A stretch of DNA of 60,692 nucleotides from Lingula anatina (GCF_001039355.2 NW_019776187.1:1724-62415); one strand, 5' to 3'; numbered from the stretch's first letter, positions 15,638 to 29,653 are shown. Translations and numbers: made by a program. Notes: generated from the sequence alone by a model not told the origin.

Positions 15638-18600
15638 ATGTATGCATCGCTCCACGCCCTGTGGATTGTTATACTACTGTTGCAAGTTGTACACGGTAAG
15701 TTTTGGACGTTGTACATGGTAAAGTTTGACAACAATAAGTAGTTTATACATGGGGAAAACTCTAGTCACGTTTAAAATTATATCAAGTGTTCACCATTTG
15801 TATGAGGCAAATTTCAGTCCTATGCGTGTGGCTGTGAATCTAAGGAAGTGTAAATCTTGTCAACAGTAAGTTGTGCGAAACTTTCAACATGCAAAATGGG
15901 ACAGTGCGTTGTAAAATGTTCGTTCATTTGAGGTTATGTTTAGCTTTCAACTTAAAATGGCTGTGGAATGGCACTGAACGTATGTTTATATTTTAATTTG
16001 CGTCCTAAATGTCCTAAATGTAACGTTCAAGTAACGCTGAAAAAGCGATCCGTATTTCTTTCTATACAGTGTAGATAATGATTTATGAAGGTCCGTATGT
16101 CTATTTCAATTTATTCTCGATTTTCCCATGAAACCGGCGTAGCTACCGAATGAAACAAAACTGGGGCAGAAAGACTAGATATCTGATAAACAGGCCTTCC
16201 ATAAGTGTCGTGACTTAGCACATAAAACTGCTTATAAAGCGCGCAAACGTATGCAACGCAGCAATGCCAGTTGAGTGTTATCTTGTTTGACTAGAAATGA
16301 GCAGCATAGTAATGTATAGGCCTAGCTAAACCTACGGCCTAGATGCCATGGTGGAACGGCGTTTCTCTACTTAACTGCTGGAAATGCATCACACCTCCAG
16401 GGCAAAGCGGAGGGACATATTACTATGTATAAAAAATTACAGGAATGCATAACAGCCAGCCAGCCAGACAGACAGACAGACGGACGGCTGACTGACAGAC
16501 CCAACCACTGGTCCATTTTCTGTGCCGATTGTGTCTTGTATCATTTAGGCCTCCATGGGCAAAATACTAAAAATTTTACATATCAGGCCTATTGATAGTC
16601 GCATAAGATACCGGTATGTAGCAGATGTATGGGGCATATTCAGCGACATTAATACCTATTCGCACTGGCAATTTCGTCCGCGGTTCACGCTTAACCGCGG
16701 CTTTATCGGGGTTTACTGGACCGCGGTTTACTTGTTAGTGCAAATAGGATCATTTGTTAAAAAGAAAAAGAAAAATACGCTCTGGTTATCAATAATACAC
16801 CAAACAGCTGTCGTCAGGTATGTCTGTTAATCACTGTTTCTGATCTTAAATGTAAGTATTAATGTTACAGGAACTGTGAAGCCCTGGATGTCACCGTTAC
16901 GAGATTGTGTCATGGATACGTCACTACTAGTTGTGACATCAGCCGTGGATGAGAATTTAACACTATCATTTACAAGTGACGAATGCTACAAGGTATGGTG
17001 GAACATTACCTGTTTCATTGATTAGGTTTTTTCTTCAATATAAGGAGTTAACAAAGTGGAGTTAAATTATTTTGATGTTACAACGCATTAGGCCTATTTT
17101 TTATTCCACACGTTTATCTAAAATTTTTTAAAAAGCGCACGTAAAATACAAAAAAAAAAAAAAAAAAAGCCGCGAGTAGTTTAATTCATGTTTTGCTTTT
17201 TTCAGAGGGTGCCGTAATTTGTGCGTCCTGCGACATTTACATGACATAATATTGTTGTGTTTCAGTGCCCCTTTCAGTATGTTAGTGACGATAAAACATC
17301 TGTCATAATACCGCCAAAAAGCAACTCTAGTTTTCAAGTGAGCACCCACTTCCCAGTGACTTTGAAACTGGAGACGTCTGCCTTGCGCAACGTGTGCACG
17401 TGCGTGATTTAAAAGTGTCTTTTTTCGTGTTTTTGTCCTTTTTTTTGTCGGGCTGGTTGAGGAGGTGGTAGGGTTTGCTTTTGAAAAGGGGAGGCGGGCT
17501 TGTGCGTAGGAGTTCTTTTGATTAGTATAAATTGGCTAGCGTTGTAAGCTATATACTATGAATAGTGTAAAAAGACGAATGTATGTGATGGTTGCTCTTA
17601 GGTAATTAGCCAGTGATGGAATATTATATGTGATTCTTTTCTCTATGTCAATCCATGCAAACTCTATTCAATTTTAAAGCCTACACAACAATTTTATACA
17701 ATAAATAATTTTACGCATTGAGTTTAACCGCGTACTCCTTTTCAGTCAATACTTCAAGTACGCAGAATGCGGTGTATATACTTTAAATGTTGTCTCCCTG
17801 TCACCCGACAACTTGACTGCAGGGACCTGTGAGCTACAAATAAATGCAGAAGGTCAAAACAGTGAAATTCGTAAGTGTTTAACAAATATATGCTTAGTGT
17901 GAACTTTGACGATTTAAACTATTGTTTTTTCTATACACTTCTTTTTTCAAATATTATAGTAAAGATACATCAGAAATAGCAAGTCTCAAGCCTCTATACT
18001 GGATAAATATTTTAATACCTGAAATTATATTGTCCTTCCGGGTGTTCCTTCTTCAGATGGTAATGGAAGACTATAATTTCGGATTTTTATCCGTGGTTCA
18101 AATCAGGAAACGGTCACATCATTTACCTTTAATTGTTTGATGCAAAAGACAACGTGTTGATAATAGGAATGATCTGTTCTCTGTTCTAGCCATCTACATT
18201 GCATTGGCCGTTCTGGTAGGACTTGCAGTATTGTGGATAGTCCTGAAACTTTTGATTTACAGGTAGGTGGATGTCAGTGTGCGCTTTTAAATAACTGCTT
18301 TTTTCTTCCTTTTTTTTCGTAGTGGAGAAGGAAGGGTTAAAAATTTCGATCGGCGCGTCTGCATGTTAAACAATGTAGACATTTGTTGACCAGTTTTGTT
18401 ACTGAAAATTGAAGACTTAATTATATTTTATCTCTCGAATTACATTTTGAAATAACTTTGAATTTCAGAAAATGTGTTCGCCCCTTTATAAGAAAAACAA
18501 TACTGAGAAAAAGGGAGGTGAGCGTATTCTGTTAAAGATTTCTTTTAAAACGTTCCTTGAATATGAAACTAACAATAAGCATTGGGCATTGTAGTTGTAA

Positions 18601-21600
18601 CATGTATCCTGTTAAACAAAACTTTACACAATCCGTGATCTATTTTATGAGCACATACAACAATCCTTCATATTCAAATAATAAGACAAGTTTTCAAATT
18701 TAATGTTAAATATTTGATATTAATTTATATATATTGATGTATGTCATATAAACACATCTTTCAGGTGTCGGATCTGATAGAAGGTAAAAGCGCCGCCCAA
18801 AAGACCAGATTGATCTCTCTTGATACCTTTAGGGGGTAAGCGTCCACGGTAGGGGGATGTAGGGAGGTAGCATTCTGCACCCCCCTTTTCCAAACTACCT
18901 CTTCCCAATGAAAAAAAGAAAAAAACTCTTTAATCTCTGGGACCCGTATACTTAATATGGTTCAAACTGAACAGTTTAAACTTATTTTAATTTCATTCTC
19001 ACATTCTCCCAAACCAGAACGTAAAGCACTCACCGCAATGAAAGGATTCGTTGGCCACAAAAGTGAGAAAAATCGTGAACAAACTGTTCAGTCTGTTTCA
19101 GTACAAAGTTGCGTCTTCCGATATATTAGGCGACGGTAGAACAATGCAATGTCGCTTAATTGCCTAACCCGTAAAATTTGCCAAATACGAACGACAACAC
19201 CCATAACATGCATAAGGCTAAAAGATATAATACATACCACGCCAATACATAAAAATAAGTTGTATTATTCCGAAGTCAATTTTTCTGTCGACTTACGCAC
19301 CTATGAAACAGAAGTATTAATCTCATATCAACGTGGAATGACGGTGTTTACTTTTCCAGTAATTGCAAAAATTGGGATTATACGTTAGACTTCTGAAAGT
19401 GTTAGATATGCTATACTAATTATGTGTTTTGCGCTCCAGTTCCGATCTCTTGTATTGTAATAAATTGACGGAAACACTTGATGATAATCCTGCGTAGTAA
19501 TACATAGCTTTTTTAAAAAGCATTCTCGGTAAAATACAAAGCAAACGCAGAATTAGAACAACGGTTAAATCTAAAATTGACTTCGATCTGTAAACACATA
19601 GATACATCATTGTTAGTGTAAAATGACTATAAACTATCAAAAGTTATTCTTATTTTTTTTTTCAGAATATCTATCACACTGATGATATTTGTGAACTTTG
19701 GAGCCGGAAAATATTGGTTTTTGGAACATGCTATATGGCACGGGTTGAATTTTGCTGATCTCGTCTTTCCATGGTAAATAAATAACTTTGTAATTATCTT
19801 AATTCTATTATAGCTAGCTTTGATGTTATGATATAGTGCACAAATGTAAATATAGTTAAGCCCATGTGTCGTGAAGATGCCCATGTTTCATTGTTTAGCG
19901 TTGGTGGTAAAGTAGATACAATGTTGCAGTGTGTGAGGTGATATGTTAGTTGATGCAGCAGAGAGTAGCCTATTCTGCTATTTCGTGTTTGAAAAAGCTA
20001 CTGAAAGCAAGGATTTTCATTTTAGTGAATGTACATAGATATAATAAATGAATATAGAATCATATTACATGCATTAGTGTAATACTTAACCTGTTTTTGT
20101 CAGTGTCATTTTTATTTATTTACCTGTTAATGTTAGTGTAATTGAAAGGCAGTGTAGAGCAAGATTAGCTTGATGTTTAAATGTAACCGCACATATTAGT
20201 CACATATGAAGATGGAGTTACCCTCGTATGTTTATTATTCCCTAAGGTTTGTATTTATCATGGGAACGGCAATGGCACTGACATTTCACTCCCTCAAGAA
20301 AAAAGAAGTTTCTTATGTTAAGCAGTTGAAGAAAATTGTCACCAGAAGCATAACTTTGTTCTTCTTGGGCATCGTTGGAAACACATGGTGGGCAGGTAAG
20401 AATTACATATGAGTAGTCAAGAACTTATTTTCAAAAGTTTCACCTGATATTCTTCAATTTGTGAATCGTGATGAGAGATTGTGTGACTTTTGTTTAAAAC
20501 TTCTAATATCTTGTTGTAATCTCTGATGTAAAACACATGGCATACTTGTTTAATGGGATTATGTTTTACCATGCATAAACTTTGAACAGTATTTCATTTA
20601 TATTGATTTTTACTGTAGTGACCAGAGTTGAAAATATTCGCATCCCTGGTGTGCTGCAGAGGTTTGCAGCCACTTACCTGGTAGTGGGTTTGGTTGACAT
20701 GGTCTTCTCCAGAGTAAGTGCTGGTTCATTGGCGATGAGTGTTATAACGCAATTAGGAAATCTGAAAGTTACATGTAGGCCTTTACTTTTTTGTGCTATG
20801 ACTTTATAGGATAAAACTGTTTATATTGCACAAATGCAGGGTTTTGTGGTTTGTACTCGAAGACACGGCAGGCTAGATGTCGCCAGTCATTTAGAAATAA
20901 ATTATTTAATTAGAAATTGTATAAGACATTAAATCCAAGTGCAGGGATGGATCAGCAATTATTTATGAGTAGGATGATTTTTTTTTTTTTTTTTTTTTTT
21001 TTTAATTCAATTTGGCAAAAATCTGGGATAGGATTACTTTAACTCATGAATAGGGAAGAAATGTTCATTGACAAATATGAATATGATTTACATGGCTAAT
21101 TGTTCTGTGCTTTGAAGGAGAAGATACTGTCACTGGTTGAAAACTAAAAAATTAAATAAAAAAAATATCCGAACCTGTAACTGGACATCAAAGATGTAGG
21201 ATGTGTATTCAGTACTTAACAGCAAATTTATGTAATCTATTCTCTATATTTTTTTCCATTCGTTGTGAAAATATTTTCATGATATGTTTGTAGAAATTGG
21301 ATCACAAAAGTGAAAATAAAGAGAAGCAGACTGGTAAAGATGAGGTAAGAATTAGTTCACATTTTGAAGATGATGTAAATCAAAAATTATTTAGAAATGA
21401 TGTGTTGATTTCTACTAGTTATTTTTCATGTGTTTACTAGATTTCATATTATGGGCTGCAATGTACCATCTTTTTTCCTAGACAGTAAACATAACCATAA
21501 GGATAATATTTTATGAATTCCAAACCAGAAGTGGTGAGCATCAGAGCCCTTCCTCAGTCTCTCCCCCTCCCCCTAAAAAACAAATGTTTATCAGCTTCCT

Positions 21601-24600
21601 ACAGAACAATCCATGTTTCATATTCTTCATGGAGTATTAAATGCTTGAGGGGAAAATGAGAGAATGCCCTTCTACCCAACCTCCTTCACTGACAATCTGG
21701 ACCTGCAGCTACTTAAGTAATGTATTAATATAGGGAGACTGTATAATACATGTATTTTACTTGAAATAATCTCTTCCGACAGAAAAAATTGGATACCCGC
21801 CAATGAAAACTTGAAAATCTGACTGTCTTCCGGAAGACCCAGAAGACGCCCTAAATCCGCCCCTGACAGTGAAAACCATTTTCATTTTGTAAGAAGTCCA
21901 ACTTAAAATTTTATTTTCTTTCTAGAATGGTTCCTCTCATGAGCTTAATGAGATAGAGACATCATCAAGCAGCAATGTCAAAGTAGAGCTTGGATCCAAC
22001 ATCATGTTGGATCCTTCGGTAGAGGAAGGGAGAGCAAAAAGGGTGATCATATTTTATTGTTATTTTAAACCCTTCAAAGGGCTTATAACCTTTTTTAAAC
22101 TATCAGTTAACAAAGAAATGAATAATAGCTACATTAATAATATAATATAAGATATTAAAAATTAATGATAAAAGAAATATTTTAATGAAGTAACTTAAGG
22201 AGGCAGATGATAACACTTTCTGTGCCATTTTCAAGCAGCCATGTTGGTACCACATCACCGAGCTGGTGTTATATTGGCCTGAGTGGCTAATCTGCCTGGC
22301 ATTCATTGCCTTGCATCTGGGAATAACACTGGGAGTTAAGGTGCCAGATTCAGACTGTCCAATGTATGTATGTATTTATGTATGTATGTATGTATGTATG
22401 TGTGCTATCACACCTAACACATCAATAGCACAATCAATACAATGATTCCTTTGAAAACTCACAAAGAAGACTGCTATAATTAGTCTCTTGTGCACACTGT
22501 TATATGTAACAAAACAAGTGATCACAAAGCCAAATGGACCTACTGCACATTGTTACACCTACAGGTGTATGTATACAAAAAAACATTATATCCTACCATC
22601 ACAGCTAACACAATCCTTTATTGCACCACACACTTTCCAATCTTTTCATTTACACAGTATCACTTCTAAACATCTTGTGCTTTGTAGAAGTAGAATTAAA
22701 GCTTTTTTTTGTTTAATGAAATCGTTTAAGATTGTATCAGTCACCAATAACTTGGATCTAATGTGGTATATGAAACAGGTACTGCAGTACACACTTTTAG
22801 AGGTATGCAGTTAAAGTTTGTCCTTCATATAGAAAAAAAATCTGAAAATTTCAAAATGCTTGCTTCCTTAATCACCAAGGAATACAATATCTGAAACTGT
22901 TCACAAAATCACAATGATCCATCTGGAAAATTTGTTAAGATATTTTAATATAATATTTTTTTACAGTTTTAATAAAATAAAAATAAAATCATTGAAATTA
23001 CCTGACTGTATCATTATTATCATTTTCTTCTTCTTCTTCTTCTTTTTTTTTTTTTTTTTTTGCAATATAAAGATCTAATGCACATTGAGCGACTTATAAG
23101 TAAATCTGGTAAAAGTCGGCATTTATTTCAGAGGCTACCAGGGTCCTGGGGGCCTTGCTGATGGTGGGAAGTATTATAACTGTACAGGAGGAATTGCAGG
23201 ATATATAGACAGGTGGATTCTTGGGGCGGAGCGTATATATAACTGGCCCACATGTAAGGTATGTACAGGTTCATCATTAGTTGGTATACAGTACCCTAGC
23301 AGCCATATGTGGTAAAATTTGGAGCATTCTGATGTTCTGATGTAATGGCTTGGTAGTCCATTTTAGAGGGTAGGGAATACCAATTGCTTTCCATGTGATT
23401 AGCCTTATTTTTCGAGTATGATGCATTATTTTAGCCCAATATTCTGCATGAAACGTGATTCTTGGTGATTGGTGATTGACCTGAACGTATCTTGGTAATT
23501 GGTGCTTAAGGGGGGGGGGTATTCCCTACCCTCATTTTGATTTGGACAACCCCTCCTTCCCAACCCACATTGACTTTGGTATGCTTAGTGAAAGCAACAC
23601 TCTTGTTTGATCCCACTTATCCTTTGATTGGAATCAATGAATATTTTTTCAGTATATCATTATGTGTACATTACTGAAGCTTCCCTTACTCTAAATACTT
23701 TTTTAATTCCTCTTCTATATTATTTCTTACTGGTTACAGGAGATGTATAAAACCATCCTGCCATTTGACCCAGAGGGAATTCTAGGGACGGCCACTTCTG
23801 TTGTTATCTGCTTCCTTGGACTTCATGTAAGAATATGTATATAACACACTGACATTTATTTGTTCAGTACTGTTCACACGTTGACAACTATTGAAAAAAT
23901 ATAGTCCCAGCATGTACTGGATATACTGTCAAAAAAAAAAAAAATCATTCGTAACTTTTAAATAATGATTGGCTTATTATAACTGATGCAAAAGTATTTT
24001 TTCAAAAAAACTTGCTCAATCACTTTGCAGGCTGGCAAAGTGCTTCTTGTTTACAAATCCCACATGGAACGTGTAGCTCACTGGATTGTTGGTGCGCTGA
24101 TAACGGTAATGTCCATTCCAACTAACACAATGGCATGAACCACACTCACAAACAAATCACAATAGCAAAATCAAACCTTACTTCTAAATTTGTCACTCTT
24201 TCCCTCTTAGCACATATCCGCAAAACTAAAATAGCCCCAACTTATCTATATCAATCCTTGATATTCAGATCTGTTTATTACAGGGAGGACTTGCACTGCT
24301 TTTATGTAAAGGCTCTAAAAATGAAGGCTGGGTCCCCATCAACAAGAATCTGTGGTAAAGTTTTCAGTTTCATTAATTCTTATCTCATCTTTTGTGCTTT
24401 TGACACACTTCAATGAAAGACATATCTATATTGGCATAGAGTGCCATAATAAGCATCGAATGTAATTAAAATCCTTTTAAAATGTTTTTCACTGTTGAGT
24501 CTAAAACTGTAGTAAGCCTGTGACTGATAGTAGATATATGATTACAAGATATTTAGCATTAAAATTGTTAAGGAAGGATAACCATTCAATATCTTGTCAA

Positions 24601-25374
24601 TGCAAATCTGTTTGCAACTCCTTTCGAATTCACAACAGATGCCCCCAAGGAACATTTGAGGTAGCCCACAATATAAGACACATTAAATGCTCAAAAACAC
24701 TATTTTTTTAAATAAAGATGATTCCATTTCATATGTAACATTTGATCACACCTCCTAGGTCAGTATCTTATGTGCTGGCACTGGCAGCAATGGCATACCT
24801 ACTTCTGGCTGCGTGTTATATACTTATTGATATGTTCCACATCTGGACTGGGGCTCCCTTCTTCTATCCTGGTAAAGTCTGCATTACACCATTTCTATAA
24901 AAGTTTTCTCTATTTCATTTATCAATGAATATCAATGAATGTCACAATAAGAAATAAAATTATGTGACATTATTCATGAAGCCAGTCTCGGTTTTCTCCT
25001 TAAAAACATTTCTCGCTACAATACCAATGCCGATTCTACAGAAATAAAAACATGATGGAAGTTTTGTTGGAATCAAATAACTTACTAATGAAATTGAACT
25101 TGTGAAAGCTACTTTGTTTTATTGTAATTAACCAAATTCATAGCATCTTTTAATTTAAAAATTACTTTTGTTCTTTTCAAATGACTTTTGATTCCCAGGT
25201 ATGAATGCCATAGTTCTGTATGTGGGCCACTCGGCTTTTTCTCGGAGCTTCCCCATTCGCTTTGAGATTCCCGAGAACCACGGTGCCCGTCTCGCCCTGG
25301 ACCTCTGGAGTGCTGCGTTCTGGGTCCTTGTCGCTTTCTACATGCACAGGAGAGGTGTGTTCATCAAGATTTGA
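15638..25374 (+). CDS. HGSNAT: Heparan-alpha-glucosaminide N-acetyltransferase
   Basis: Nineteen exons give 642 aa: 15638-15695, 16871-16992, 17266-17399, 17746-17870, 18190-18262, 18469-18517, 18765-18835, 19666-19773, 20247-20395, 20619-20713, 21294-21344, 21926-22042, 22236-22363, 23132-23258, 23740-23826, 24031-24105, 24284-24354, 24759-24871, 25199-25374. A signal peptide ([11 protein letters not shown]) leads a cysteine-bearing lumenal domain, then about eleven membrane segments. Landmarks are [63 protein letters not shown] and FDPEGILGT. The His in KYWFLEHA corresponds to the active-site His that carries the acetyl group. The enzyme moves acetyl from cytosolic acetyl-CoA to terminal glucosamine of heparan sulfate in the lysosome. 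Exons 11-12 encode a Ser/Glu/Lys-rich loop that looks longer than in vertebrates. The exon 3 donor (17399, alternative 17393) is the least certain junction. Confidence 0.94.
22363..22400. repeat. (TATG)n microsatellite at a splice donor
   Basis: A TATG/TGTA tetranucleotide run of about 38 bp begins exactly at the donor of HGSNAT exon 13, so the donor GTATGT is itself the first repeat unit. Confidence 0.85.
23366..23533. mobile_element. MITE-like element with GAGGGTAGGGAATACC inverted termini
   Basis: The left end GAGGGTAGGGAATACC and right end GGTATTCCCTACCCTC are perfect reverse complements about 168 bp apart, with no coding capacity between. It lies in the HGSNAT intron after exon 14. The interior holds short GGTGATTGGTGATT direct repeats. 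Confidence 0.7.
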
Positions 25375-25850
25375 CACTGCATAGCGCAAGTTGACAGAAT
25401 TCCTGTGGGAGCGAACTTTTCTCATTTGTCACGTATACCACAAGGGCATAAAATAGCAGTACCTTGGGTTGGGCATGGTGATGTCATACTCCTAATATGC
25501 AGTTATAAAAGAATACAAACGAAAGGGTCTGGTATGAAATCCATATTGCAAACGTGTTTGTGTTGAAAGTAAAAATGAATAAAATGTATGAACAGATGCA
25601 CTTCAGATGGATTTTAGTTGCCCCTCAATTTCTCCACATCAGCGCTTTATTTCTATCAGTAAAACGCAACAATACGTGTACCGGTACACTACAAGAGCAA
25701 CCGTGCGCAGTGAGTGTAGAAGAGAACCTCAATATATACGGTGCATAACAACGGTTTTGCTTAATAAAAACAATGTATTGCCTGCAAACATGTCTGTTTT
25801 TATCATGCTCTACTGAGATTTCAATTCCGGATATTTGGTCTTTTAATATA
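25375..25850. other. HGSNAT 3'UTR and intergenic DNA
   Basis: AATAAA at 25578-25583 is the likely HGSNAT polyadenylation signal. The remaining DNA has no recognisable gene; short opposing ORFs at 25554-25885 look like chance. Confidence 0.5.
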
Positions 25851-26197
25851 CATATATTCATAGACGTTTCTTTGGCGACCGACAAGACTCAAAATATCGA
25901 ATATTATCAGAATATTATTGCTCTTCTATTTTATATTTCACAGTGGTCATCCGACATTAATTAAAAGAAACATTTGAATCCGTACATAATCACTTTAATT
26001 TTCTTAATTTTTTTTAGCAAACGCTCTCTCACTCTCTTTCCCGTAGGAATGATACCATGAATAACTTATCTTTTTTGGCTTTACAAAGGCAGGCGTTACG
26101 TTTTTATCGCCCAGGCTACGAGTTGGTCTGTTGATTATAATCTGGTCATAATCAAATATCATATGGATTATAATCTGGTCATAATCAAACATCTATG

Positions 26198-29100
26198 TCA
26201 CAATCTGGTCATGATCAAATATCCATGGCCGCTGTTGTAATCGTTTTGACCGGAGGGGTTGTCTCCAGCGTTGTACGAGCCCCCTCCTCCACCACATGAA
26301 TCTTCGGAATTATCTCCGCAAGCTCCACCCGAGTAACCGCCTCCGCCCCCCGCTCCCTCCAGCGTTACCATGTGCGCCCGCTCCACCACCAAACCCTCCC
26401 CAGGCTTGGTTAAATTTCGGTCTCCCACCAGTACCTCCGTTAACAAACGCGAATCCACCTTCACCGCCCGTACCGGAGGATCCTCCAAACTGGGTGCTAC
26501 TGCGCCCGTTGGTCAGCAGGCCACCGCCGCCGCCGCCTGAATTACTGGTGTCCGCAGTTGAAGCGCCCTCCCCGTTTGAACCACCAGGCCAAATCGTACC
26601 TCCGCTGTAGCAGCTGTTCCCAGTAGTGCTTGTAGTGCCGCCACACGTTGCCCGCCGCGTTGAAGCCCCCTTAATACCTCCCCCGCCACCAGCTATGATA
26701 ATAGGCGTGTTATCGGCGTACGTCAGGAATGTGCCGCCACCACCGCCTGAGGAGGAATGAGAATTCTCACCGCCCATTTGTCCGACTAGAATCTTTATCT
26801 GGTCACCTGTAAGACAGCCGTTGGTCAAAAATTAGTGAGATTAATGCAGAGTGGGCTAACTGCTTATTGTTAGGGGTGCTGTTTTGGGGATACTGTTGCT
26901 ATGTTTACTAATATGTAATATTAAATTTCGTAAGTTAACCAGAAAGCGGCAGAAAATCCAAAAGGCACAAATTTCCAACCTACCGTGCACCCATTACTGA
27001 AGCGCGCGCGCACAACAACAAACCTAACAAGACTTCGCCAAACATGCTTCGTGATACCCTCAAATATACGAATAGACAATTTCACACACACACACACACA
27101 CACATACACATTTACCTGCATAAAACGTAAAGTCTCCAACCACATACGCGCCGTAGCCTCGATATGTACACCCACTGCTGTCACATCCACCAGCAGCACC
27201 TAAAGAATTATAGCACATGTATGACAATCGTCGGAAAGAATCCTCAATCGTTCATGACAACTGGATATCATTTTACCCGACAAAAAAACAATCCTCCTCC
27301 GACATGTAAATGTCACAGTCCTGTTTAACATCGGCACTGCCACACGGGGCTCAAAACTTTTACCAAAAATATAATGTCTGTGTTGTCCACTTGCCTGCAG
27401 CCTCTATTCTATAAGTGCCACTGGACGGCATGGTCATGTACTGGATTCCGTTGGCCACTGTCACCAGCCCCCCTAGATCTGTCCCGTCATAATGAGAGCC
27501 CACCGAAGTAGGTCCATCCTTCCCAGTGGTACCAAGGTTTGTGAATGTCCCACCAGCGAACGCTACAGGATTAAGAAAGATACAACATGACACCATTCTT
27601 GATGACATGCATAGCGGGATGTGCCCCGCTTCAGATTGAAATCAAATACTGACAAAGTTATTGATATCTTTTTCTTTTGCAAAAGTCTTGAAATCAATAC
27701 TTACTCACTTCTAACGGTCGCTTGAAAAGCAAATAAAAGCAAAAATGCCTGAAACAATGTAGCAAAGTTGTCAAATGTACAGACATAAAGTGGAAAATAA
27801 CGCCGATGGTGTCCAAAATGGGGTTTATGGCAATTTTGGTGCACTATTTCACAATGCCGAAAGCAAAATCCCCACCAATTTTCAGTTTTGAACTACAGAT
27901 AACATGGCTAGTCAGAAAATTTAAGAAGCATAGCGATTTATGCTCATGAAAGTTCCAACCCTCGCTTTGAAATGCCAACGTGAAAAAAATTCACAAAATG
28001 CGTATTTTCAAGATTAATCGTCCGATCAAGCTGTTTTTCGAACTAAACATGCTTTTTTAAAAATTAATTTCCTGTATGTTTGAATAGGTCAACTGGTTTC
28101 CCACTTAATTAAACAAGTTACCTGTACTGCATATAGTATAATGCTTCAAAAAAGCATAGCTGTAAAAATGGCCCGATCACGTTGAATTTAATTCTCAACC
28201 TGTTGATTTTAAACCAAAAGATTTTGAGATAACGACAATCTTAAAACAGTAATAAAAGAAAATAACGTACGGATGGTGCAGGAAAACCCGTCTGAGTCCA
28301 ACAACAGGCCGCTGCCGCACTCGCATCTGTAACTTCCGGCAGTGTTGACACACGTTTCTTGACACTGGTGGGTGCCGTCCAAACACTCGTTTTTATCTAC
28401 ATGTACATGCAATGAAGCGCATCATGACAATATTTTTACGCTTTATTTATACCAATTTAAAAATGAAAAAGGTTAAACCAACAATTTTACTAAATTTGTA
28501 ACCAATGTCTATAAAGACCATCTAGAGTGTTCCTCGTCTTTGTTCTAAGTTGTCAAGCTTAGTGATTTATAGGGCATACTTATATCTAAAACCTCACAAT
28601 CTCTGAGTAAAACAAAGGAAGAGACAAACTAAAAACTACACCTTCGTAAATGTGGTCCTAATTTTTCTTAATCCACAATCAATAAGTGTGAAACACGAAG
28701 ATATTGTAATAAATTTAAACGCTCAAATTTCATGCTCGTATCCATGCGGTAAAATGTGAATAAGTTGCCTTACCTAGTAAAAGGACACATACATTTCGTG
28801 CAGACTCATATTTCGCCTGGAGACATTCAAAGCCATGGGGACCGACCGGCTTGAATTTAGAACATTCAGCAAAGCACTCTTGCCTGGTTGTGTTGATTTC
28901 GTGGGAAATAGCGGGTAGATCGGCATATTGTAGATATTGGTCGGCGGCGGTGATAACACCTGTTATGATTAATTCCGTTTGCAAAAGTAAATTTGTTTTT
29001 AAGTAATCTTGTATGACAGTTTAGGGACTACTTGAAAGACCTCTTTAGAAGTAATTCAAATTCATGTCTCGTATTATATCATTACTGAAAAACATTCTTA

Positions 29101-29380
29101 CAAATTGCTTAAGCTAAAAGATGAAAATTTTTCATTTTGTCACATACACACTTCTCGTCCACATTGTTGCAGACATGGTTTTGCAAAGGCTTCATGGGAT
29201 GTCACATAAAGTATTTTTTACAGTTTGTAGATTGCTGTAGTTTAAAAAATGATTTTATCCAAATGAAAGTGGTATCCAAATGTCAAAAGTTACCTTTTAA
29301 TAAAGGTCTACATATGTACACTATTACCATTACTTACCAAATAAACTGACAACAATGATTAAATTGTAGTCAACCGCCAT
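26198..29380 (-). CDS. Secreted PAN/EGF/ALK-type glycine-rich-domain protein, copy A (frameshifted last exon)
   Basis: Exons, high to low: 29338-29380, 28774-28959, 28271-28396, 27395-27562, 27116-27199, then 26310-26806 to the first stop. Order of parts: signal peptide (LIIVVSLF); a four-Cys PAN/apple-like segment around RQECFAECSKF and FECLQAKYESARNVC; a six-Cys EGF-like module starting DKNEC (calcium-binding type); a beta-rich linker (TYRIEAAGAAGGC); then a Gly-rich region with ILVGQMGGENSHSSSGGGGG, TPIIIAGGGGG and NSGGGGGG. The last two parts resemble the ALK/LTK glycine-rich domain (ALK_LTK_GRD), but no membrane segment or kinase follows. Near 26364 the DNA has one extra base compared with copy B. 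This ends the frame at 26310 (367 aa), while the homologous C-terminus continues in another frame to 26198. Intron 4 starts with GC (GCAAGT) where copy B has GTAAGT. It may be a recent pseudogene, a shorter isoform or an assembly error. Confidence 0.78.
27083..27110. repeat. (AC)n microsatellite next to exon 5 donor, copy A
   Basis: On the transcribed (minus) sense this is a GT repeat starting a few bases inside intron 5, right after the exon 5 donor at 27115. The same arrangement with a longer run is found in copy B. Confidence 0.9.
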
Positions 29381-29458
29381 CTTAACGGTCCGGCCTGCGG
29401 GGCCTACAGGTAGGCTACATGACGGAACTGACGGATTCCCTAGAGACTATCGACTACG

Positions 29459-29465
29459 TTATATA
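29459..29465 (-). promoter_or_regulatory. candidate TATA box of copy A
   Basis: TATATAA on the minus strand, about 80 bp upstream of the start codon at 29380. Copy B has TATATAAAG at a corresponding distance, which supports function in both. Confidence 0.5.
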
Positions 29466-29653
29466 TAATGAAATGTCAGAAGTGTTGGTACAGGCAATAC
29501 AAATCGATACAAGAAAAACATTATTAAGCATACACTTATTTTGCTGTTTCTGTTTGTCATTGTATCATACTTCGAGTGAGTATACATCTGTCGGGGATGC
29601 TTGCTGAATAAAAGATGATTTACCGAGCACCTCGGGCGTCAGGACAAATGGTT

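Noticed and set aside
26296-26610. Proline-rich plus-strand ORF of 104 codons
   Set aside because: It is the antisense shadow of the glycine-rich exon on the minus strand (GGN codons read as CCN).
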